DNA of 10,389 bases. It comes from Chloroflexota bacterium. Its GTDB lineage: Bacteria > Chloroflexota > UBA11872. A program made the position numbers and the translations under genes. The notes below the pieces were generated by a model. The model ran no database searches, was not told the DNA's origin, and saw nothing but the letters and a program-made list of their open reading frames with translations. Each line of letters starts with the position of its first letter. The first letter of the stretch is position 1. Below, piece by piece: positions 5,747 through 10,389 of this stretch. The stretch lies in NCBI GenBank assembly GCA_028875175.1, contig JAPPFO010000226.1:1-10389 (forward strand), written 5' to 3'.

Positions 5747-5980
5747 CTATCCCGGCGGCGGCGTCTTCACCTCCGCACCCTCGAACTGCGACTGCAGCTT
5801 CGCGCGTTCTTCGTCGGAGAGGTACCCAGAATCGCTGGGCCGGGCGCCGGGAAATTTGTATCCCCCAGCGAGTCCTTCCTTTTCAAGGGCAGGACGACTG
5901 CCGCACCCAGCCATCGTTAGTGTCGCCATCCCAGCCGCAAGTGCACCAAGTACTCGGCGCCGGGCAACCAAGGCACTCAC
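5747..5980 (-). CDS. Small secreted lipoprotein, function unknown
   Basis: The 77-aa product starts MSALVARRRVLGALAAGMAT and has a lipoprotein signal: basic residues RRR at 7-9, a hydrophobic core, and a lipobox MAGC with Cys26. The mature part is only about 50 residues, hydrophilic, with SDEERAKLQSQFEGAE as a likely short helix and a Pro-rich end (TPPPG). GTG at 5978-5980 was chosen because GGAG lies 8 bases upstream; a GTG at 6008-6010 would add 10 residues. It lies 155 bases downstream of the propeller gene at 6136-7515 on the same strand, so it may be read from the same transcript, though the gap is large and I see no clear promoter in it. It converges on the binding-protein gene across the shared hairpin. 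No family is recognised. Confidence 0.7.
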   Translation of the reverse strand: MSALVARRRVLGALAAGMATLTMAGCGSRPALEKEGLAGGYKFPGARPSDSGYLSDEERAKLQSQFEGAEVKTPPPG

Positions 5981-6135
5981 AAGCTTCGCTCCTTTGCGAG
6001 CACGAAACACTCACGCACCAAAGCCTGAGCAATGATAAGTCGTCGGCGGCGGTCACGGCCTCGGGCCCTGAGTTGCCGGCAGTACTCCGTCAAGTCGCGT
6101 CGAATACGCCGTTCGGAATCCGGCGCGGACTCAAT

Positions 6136-7515
6136 CTACGCGGGCAGCCAGCGATAGCTGTACAGGCTGGTGCTTTGAAGGTTGAATCGCAGCAGAGCTT
6201 CACCGTCCGCCTGCGGCGGCACCACCGAACCGCCGCGCCAGTGCACCTCCACATCCACTGCATTCAATGACGAAAACCGGCAATCCGTTGCCGTAAACCC
6301 CTCAACTGGCTGCCCCTTCGCCGACAGCACCTCAACCGAAGCCGCTCCCGTCTCAGCACGCATGTTCAGCGTGAGCCGTCGCGGCTGCCGGGCTTCAAGA
6401 GGCCCGCACACCATCGACCCGCCAAACATCTCGCCTTCCATCGACACGAACCCATCCCGCCGGATCGTCGCGATGCCGAATGCCCGCCGATGACGGTCCG
6501 CCGCCCCGTGGTGCGTGCACGTGCCGGCGTACCAGAATCGCAGCCGGTCGCCCACGGGCTCCGGCGGCGTGCTCGCCAGCATGATCCAGTGCGAATCCCA
6601 CGAACCTTCGCCGCCCAGCGGCATCACCGGCTTTCGGCCGGCTACTCGCCTCCACTGCCGCGCGTCGTCGCTCCAGGCTAACTGCACGTCCAGCGTCTCG
6701 TCGTCCGTGTGATAGACCTCGATGAACCCCAGGTATCCCGGCCCATAGGCCGCCGGGAACATGCTGTAAAACTCCGTCCCGGCCGGATCGTCATCGTCCG
6801 GCCACAGCATCCGCCCGTGATGTGACCACGTCAGCAGGTCCGGGCTCTCCCAAAGATCCATGTCACGCTTCAGGCCCTTTACGCCGGCCTGCCGCTGCAC
6901 GCTCAAGTGCCGGTGACGTGTCAGCAACATGCACGTCTCTCGCCGCGGATCCCAGGCCAACTGCATCCGATCTCCCTGCCCCGGCAGCGTCGGCTCGTCG
7001 TCCACCGTCCATCGCAATCCGTCGTCCGAAACACCCCGAAACATCCCCCGGCCAGTCGGCGTTCCGTTCGAATCTCGCCGCACCTGGTAGGTCATCGCCT
7101 GGTAGCGAGGCCCGGGAACGCGGTCCAGCAGCGTCAGCAACGTCTGCGTCGAACCCCGCTCCCAGGGCAACACGACATTCGTGCGCGTCCCGTCTGGCAG
7201 CGCGTACACGTCGAGTTCCGGCTTCTCCCACTCCACGCCGTCCGCGGAGATCGCCACACAGACGCCGTGAAACCTCGAACTCGCCGGATGCGCCACATAG
7301 AGCATTTTGTAGTGGTCGGCCTCGTCGTCGTGAACCACCGAAATCCAACCGCCCTGCCAGGCCGACTCCCACGGCCGGTCGCCAACAAGTACCGACTCCT
7401 GCTGGCGCCGCAGCGTATTGACACGCCGCCCAATCCCTTCCCGCGCCAGAACTTCGGAATCGTCAAAGAACAGGTGAAGGTCGTCGTCGACGAGATTGGG
7501 AATCACCAGGGCCAC
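6136..7515 (-). CDS. Glycoside-hydrolase 32/43-like beta-propeller protein (paralog A)
   Basis: The 459-aa protein looks like a five-bladed propeller of the GH32/43/68 superfamily. It begins LHLFFDDSEVLAREG, then shows repeated blade motifs of the S-x-D-G-x-x-W type: SADGVEWEKP (90-99), SDDGLRWT (163-170) and the looser SDDARQWRR (282-290), alternating with strands such as YKMLYVAH and LRFWYAGTC. A separate C-terminal beta-rich domain (about 380-459) starts RLTLNMRAE and ends LYSYRWLPA. No signal peptide is seen, so it may be cytoplasmic. Catalytic acids cannot be fixed by eye; it may hydrolyse glycosides or be a non-catalytic relative. The start is GTG at 7513-7515; GTG at 7504-7506, with AGGTGG five bases upstream, is an equal candidate. 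It is a clear paralog of the divergent gene at 7625. Confidence 0.85.
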   Translation of the reverse strand: MALVIPNLVDDDLHLFFDDSEVLAREGIGRRVNTLRRQQESVLVGDRPWESAWQGGWISVVHDDEADHYKMLYVAHPASSRFHGVCVAISADGVEWEKPELDVYALPDGTRTNVVLPWERGSTQTLLTLLDRVPGPRYQAMTYQVRRDSNGTPTGRGMFRGVSDDGLRWTVDDEPTLPGQGDRMQLAWDPRRETCMLLTRHRHLSVQRQAGVKGLKRDMDLWESPDLLTWSHHGRMLWPDDDDPAGTEFYSMFPAAYGPGYLGFIEVYHTDDETLDVQLAWSDDARQWRRVAGRKPVMPLGGEGSWDSHWIMLASTPPEPVGDRLRFWYAGTCTHHGAADRHRRAFGIATIRRDGFVSMEGEMFGGSMVCGPLEARQPRRLTLNMRAETGAASVEVLSAKGQPVEGFTATDCRFSSLNAVDVEVHWRGGSVVPPQADGEALLRFNLQSTSLYSYRWLPA

Positions 7516-7624
7516 CTTTGCTCACGCCTGCCAACGCATCGTACCCAGCGACCCGACCACCGCCCGCAACTCCAGGCGCCAAACGTTGCGCGTGCGCTTC
7601 AGTCGGTACCATGCGTGCCAGAGC

Positions 7625-9142
7625 GTGGCATCAAAATCCGAGGGGCTCCACATCGATACCACGGCCGGTCAGCGTGACGGACTCCTACTTCTCGACAACA
7701 TCGAATCGACCTATCACCTCTCGCACCGGGTCTGCGAAGCCGACAAGCACCCCAACAATCCGGTAATGCCACTGGGCGACCTGCACGAGTGGGACGCCAA
7801 CCAGGCCAGACCCTGGTCGTCCCCGACGGTGATTTGGGACGACGAGGACCGTGTCTTCAAGGCCTGGTACTCAGGTTCCGACCTGGCGCCCGAAAAGTGG
7901 ACCGCCATGGGCTACGCAACCAGCCAGGACGGCGTCACCTGGGAAAAGCCGCACCTGCATCTCTATTCCTGGCGGGGCTCGACAGCCAACAACATCGTCG
8001 CCCTCGGGTACGGCCCCGTGCTCAAGGACAACGCCGAGCCAGACCCGGCCAAGCGCTACAAGATGTTCAAACGAGGTCCACGCCTGCGCACCGACGACGC
8101 CATCACCGCGCCGGTACCCGACTACAAGGGATCGCGGGCCAACTACTCCCCGGACGGCATCCATTGGACCGCGGGTCCCAAGATCGACATCCCCGAGTGG
8201 GAAGGTCGCAGCCCCGACTGCGGGAACCTGATCCGCGACGACCAGGATCCCGACCCGTCACGCCGCTTCAAGCTCATCTGGCAGGCCCGGACCCCGCTGA
8301 GCAGACCCGACAAGCCCTGGGGCAGGGCCAAGCTGCTCGCCTACGGCCCCGACATGGTGAACATCCGCAACGCCGACGAAAACCCGCTGTTGGACCCCGA
8401 TGACGGCGTCGAGTACGAAAACCACCATGTCTTGTATGCCCCCTATGGAGGCGCATGGGCCATGGCGTACGAGTACGGCTGGTACGTGCCCAATGGCTAC
8501 GGGATCTATGGCTCGTACTGCGCTGACATTCGCCTGGCGGTTAGCGGCGACGGACTGAGATTCGATCGTCTCGACGTTGAGCAACCGGTCATCCCGCGCG
8601 GCGGCAATGACGAGTGGGACGGCGGCCTTCTGGTCATCGCCGACAAGCCCGCCATCAAGGATGGAACGATTCACCTATTTTACGGCGGCAACGGCGAAGA
8701 GTGGACCAGCTGGCCCGGTGAGAACACGCCGGACGAATACCCGTTCGCGAGCACTGGCCAGGTACGAGTCTCACGCTTCGGCGTCGCTACGTTGCGTCAG
8801 GATGGCTTCACCTGCCTGGAGACTCCGGACCGCGAAGTTCCGGGGTTTGCGGTAACCAAACCCATCGAGCGCAACGATGCGTCAACCCAACTCACACTGA
8901 ACATCGGCGATGTCCGCCAAAACCGAAGCTGGATCGAAGTCGAGGTCCTGGACGCAACCACGGACCAACCGCTTGCCGGCTTCAGCCGAGAGGACAGTCG
9001 CGATCTTTGTACCGATGGCTGGAGTCAGGCCGTGACCTGGAGCGGTGGCGGCATCGGCGACATTCCGTCCGGCCGCTTCAAGCTCCGCTTCTGGCTCTAC
9101 GGCGCCGCCCGGCTCTACGCCTACGGGTTCGAAGCCGCGTGA
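7625..9142 (+). CDS. Glycoside-hydrolase 32/43-like beta-propeller protein (paralog B)
   Basis: The 505-aa product shares the full plan of the divergent gene at 6136-7515. Matching pieces are WDDEDRVFKAWYSG against HDDEADHYKMLYVAH, SQDGVTWEKP against SADGVEWEKP, and SPDGIHWT against SDDGLRWT. The C-terminal domain (from about residue 422, QLTLNIGD, to LYAYGFEAA) parallels paralog A. Extra length comes from inserts such as AEPDPAKRYKMFKRG and the stretch around YEYGWYVPNGYGIYGSYC. A hydrolase or binding role on glycosides is inferred from the fold; the substrate is unknown. No signal peptide is seen. The start is uncertain: GTG at 7625 avoids overlap with the divergent gene and sits just before the conserved region, but has no clear ribosome site. 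GTG 7592 is possible, and the frame stays open back to 7496. An enolase-superfamily gene follows on the same strand. Confidence 0.85.
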   Translation: MASKSEGLHIDTTAGQRDGLLLLDNIESTYHLSHRVCEADKHPNNPVMPLGDLHEWDANQARPWSSPTVIWDDEDRVFKAWYSGSDLAPEKWTAMGYATSQDGVTWEKPHLHLYSWRGSTANNIVALGYGPVLKDNAEPDPAKRYKMFKRGPRLRTDDAITAPVPDYKGSRANYSPDGIHWTAGPKIDIPEWEGRSPDCGNLIRDDQDPDPSRRFKLIWQARTPLSRPDKPWGRAKLLAYGPDMVNIRNADENPLLDPDDGVEYENHHVLYAPYGGAWAMAYEYGWYVPNGYGIYGSYCADIRLAVSGDGLRFDRLDVEQPVIPRGGNDEWDGGLLVIADKPAIKDGTIHLFYGGNGEEWTSWPGENTPDEYPFASTGQVRVSRFGVATLRQDGFTCLETPDREVPGFAVTKPIERNDASTQLTLNIGDVRQNRSWIEVEVLDATTDQPLAGFSREDSRDLCTDGWSQAVTWSGGGIGDIPSGRFKLRFWLYGAARLYAYGFEAA

Positions 9143-9188
9143 GCTCGGTGCTCTTATTCCAGACCGTTAGCGCGATGCATCCGAAACC

Positions 9189-9209
9189 GCCGCGGGAACC
9201 TGCCGCGGC
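9189..9209 (+). other. Short GC hairpin before the enolase-family gene
   Basis: GCCGCGG (9189-9195) pairs perfectly with CCGCGGC (9203-9209) across a 7-base loop. It lies in the 87-bp gap between paralog B and the next gene, about 10 bases before the latter's ribosome site. There is no U tract, so it is not a typical terminator. It might limit translation or mark a processing site. Confidence 0.35.
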
Positions 9210-9218
9210 ATCTCATCA

Positions 9219-9222
9219 GGAG
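9219..9222 (+). promoter_or_regulatory. Ribosome binding site that points to an ATC start
   Basis: GGAG ends 7 bases before ATC at 9230, the ideal distance. This ATC is followed by AAG ATC ACT, reading KIT, which is how many enolase-superfamily proteins begin after Met (MKIT-). No in-frame ATG, GTG or TTG exists between the upstream stop (9140-9142) and 9230. Confidence 0.55.
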
Positions 9223-9229
9223 CCGTCCG

Positions 9230-10389
9230 ATCAAGATCACTAACGTCCAGCCAGTCCTGGTCACGGTTCCCGAACCCTGGCAACACGGCATCCGACCGTC
9301 GACTTCGGGCTTCATCCGTGTCGACACGGATGCCGGAATCACCGGCTGGGGCGAGTCCTACATCTCCTGGTACGCGCCGGAAGTTTTCCGCGCCCTGATC
9401 GAGCACTTTGGCCCCGTAATCGAGGGAGAAGACCCGTTCGACATCCACGCGCTCTGGCGCAAGATGCAGGTCAAGGCCCTGCGTTGGGCGCCGGTTGGCC
9501 CGTCCATTTCAGCGCTCGGCGGAGTCGAAATCGCGCTGTGGGACATCTTGGGTAAAGCCCTCGACGCACCCGTCTACCAGCTGCTCGGCGGCAAGGCTCA
9601 CGACGAACTGCGCTGCTACACCAGCATCGCCAACGCGAACAAGCCCCAGGCTCAGCGTCTGGTTGACGAAGGCTACTCAGCCCTGAAGGTGGCTCATGTC
9701 GGCGAGATGCTCCAGGAACGCCACATCAGCATCCCCGATCTGATTTCGCAGGAGCGCGCCAAGGTCGAGGCCATGCGCGAGGTCCTGGGCGAGAGCGTGG
9801 ACCTGATCCTGGACCCGGGCATGCCGTTCAACCGCAAGCCGTGGCTGGCCGACACTGCGCTGCGCGTGGTACGAGCACTTGACGAGTACCAGTTGCTCTG
9901 GATGGAGCAGCCCGTGCTCCAGACAAACGTCGACGACTACGTTCGGATTCGCGAGCTCTGTGAGACCCCGCTGGCCGCCGGCGAGAACGAGACCCTGCTT
10001 CACGGCTACAAGCCATTTTTCGAGAAGCGCGCCATCGACATCGTGCAACCGGACGCCACCTGGTGCGGCGGCATCGGCGAAGACATGAAGATCATGGCGG
10101 CCGCCGACGCCCACGACATGCGGATCGTGACCCACAGCTTCAGTTCGGCTGTCGGTCTGGCCGCGAATTACCACGTGGGCTTTGCCAACCGAAACTGCTT
10201 CATGGTTCGGTATCCCGAAAAAGACAACCCGTTCGGCAAGGCACTGATCGGCCAAGCATTCGAGTTCGAGGATGGCTACATCAAGCCTGCGGGTGCCCCG
10301 GGGCTGGGCATTGACCTTCCCGACGAACTGATCGAGGAGTATCCCTTCGTCCCCAACAGCGGGATTTCGCACGCCCGGTCGCCATTCCC
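9230..10389 (+). CDS. Mandelate racemase-like enolase-superfamily enzyme (3' partial)
   Basis: At least 386 codons are present and no stop is reached, so the gene runs off the window, probably near its natural end. The N-terminal cap domain (about 1-125) has GITGWGES (36-43) and GGVEIALWDILGKALDAPVYQLLGG. The barrel carries metal ligands Asp195 (LILDPG), Glu226 (WMEQP) and Glu252 (AAGENE). An Asp275/His302 pair (QPDATWCGGI, VTHSF) is spaced 27 residues, as in the mandelate racemase subgroup. The usual K-x-K at the end of strand 2 reads LKVAH (Lys153, Ala155), so the second Lys is missing. The family abstracts a proton next to a carboxylate; an acid-sugar dehydratase is the likeliest role, using His/Asp alone as base. 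The apparent start is ATC at 9230, with GGAG 7 bases upstream. It probably forms an operon with paralog B. Confidence 0.9.
   Translation, partial: MKITNVQPVLVTVPEPWQHGIRPSTSGFIRVDTDAGITGWGESYISWYAPEVFRALIEHFGPVIEGEDPFDIHALWRKMQVKALRWAPVGPSISALGGVEIALWDILGKALDAPVYQLLGGKAHDELRCYTSIANANKPQAQRLVDEGYSALKVAHVGEMLQERHISIPDLISQERAKVEAMREVLGESVDLILDPGMPFNRKPWLADTALRVVRALDEYQLLWMEQPVLQTNVDDYVRIRELCETPLAAGENETLLHGYKPFFEKRAIDIVQPDATWCGGIGEDMKIMAAADAHDMRIVTHSFSSAVGLAANYHVGFANRNCFMVRYPEKDNPFGKALIGQAFEFEDGYIKPAGAPGLGIDLPDELIEEYPFVPNSGISHARSPF

Noticed and set aside
6907..7677. 256-codon plus-strand frame opposite propeller paralog A
   Set aside because: It is antisense to a gene with clear homology to paralog B, and its product is Arg/Pro/His-rich without domains.
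9140..9232. Stop-codon read-through joining paralog B to the enolase-family gene, which share a reading frame
   Set aside because: Paralog A ends at the equivalent point (LYSYRWLPA against LYAYGFEAA), so the TGA is a natural end. The shared frame has a one-in-three chance.
9677..10372. 231-codon minus-strand frame opposite the enolase-family gene
   Set aside because: The plus strand carries all the metal ligands and the His/Asp dyad of a known superfamily. The minus frame is a high-GC shadow.

Overview
The window looks like part of a free-living, high-GC heterotrophic bacterium. The best taxonomic clue is the solute-binding lipoprotein at 3971-5623. Its mature N-terminus carries a long run of repeated Val/Glu/Lys/Gln/Thr units (VTQVV, VEKIV, KEVPVEV types), a linker typical of ABC-transporter binding proteins of Chloroflexota. 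A mandelate-racemase-like enolase-superfamily gene also fits, since marine and sponge-associated Chloroflexota (for example SAR202) are known for expanded sets of such enzymes. This placement is an inference. No rRNA, tRNA or CRISPR was seen.

Region 1 (1-2536) is a mobile element with poor flanks. A complete IS1595-type insertion sequence occupies about 122-2241, bounded by 41-bp imperfect inverted repeats. It holds a DDE/N transposase with an N-terminal zinc ribbon and three passenger genes: a 95-aa zinc-ribbon protein directly downstream of the transposase, a 116-aa protein with two membrane segments, and an easily missed 51-aa basic protein at the left end. A perfect -35 box for the transposase lies at the inner edge of the right repeat. 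Both flanks are C-rich and non-coding. The right flank has long C and G homopolymers that look like assembly artefact, and no convincing target duplication was found.

Region 2 (2537-10389) is chromosomal and looks like carbohydrate or sugar-acid metabolism. A Gfo/Idh/MocA dehydrogenase (minus) and the Tat-exported binding lipoprotein (plus) diverge from a 168-bp region containing a candidate operator. A strong two-way hairpin terminator separates the binding protein from a small convergent lipoprotein gene. Next come two divergent paralogs of one beta-propeller family (glycoside-hydrolase 32/43-like fold), each with the same C-terminal domain. The plus-strand paralog is followed 87 bases later by an enolase-superfamily acid-sugar dehydratase or racemase that runs off the window end.

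A working model (inference): glycans or glycosides are attacked by the propeller proteins, products are bound by the lipoprotein, and the dehydrogenase and enolase-superfamily enzyme process the resulting sugars or sugar acids. No permease or ATPase gene is visible, so transport partners must lie elsewhere. I see no defence system or wholly new system. The most interesting points are the apparent ATC start and altered Lys motif of the enolase-family gene, the divergent propeller pair, and the passenger genes of the insertion sequence.
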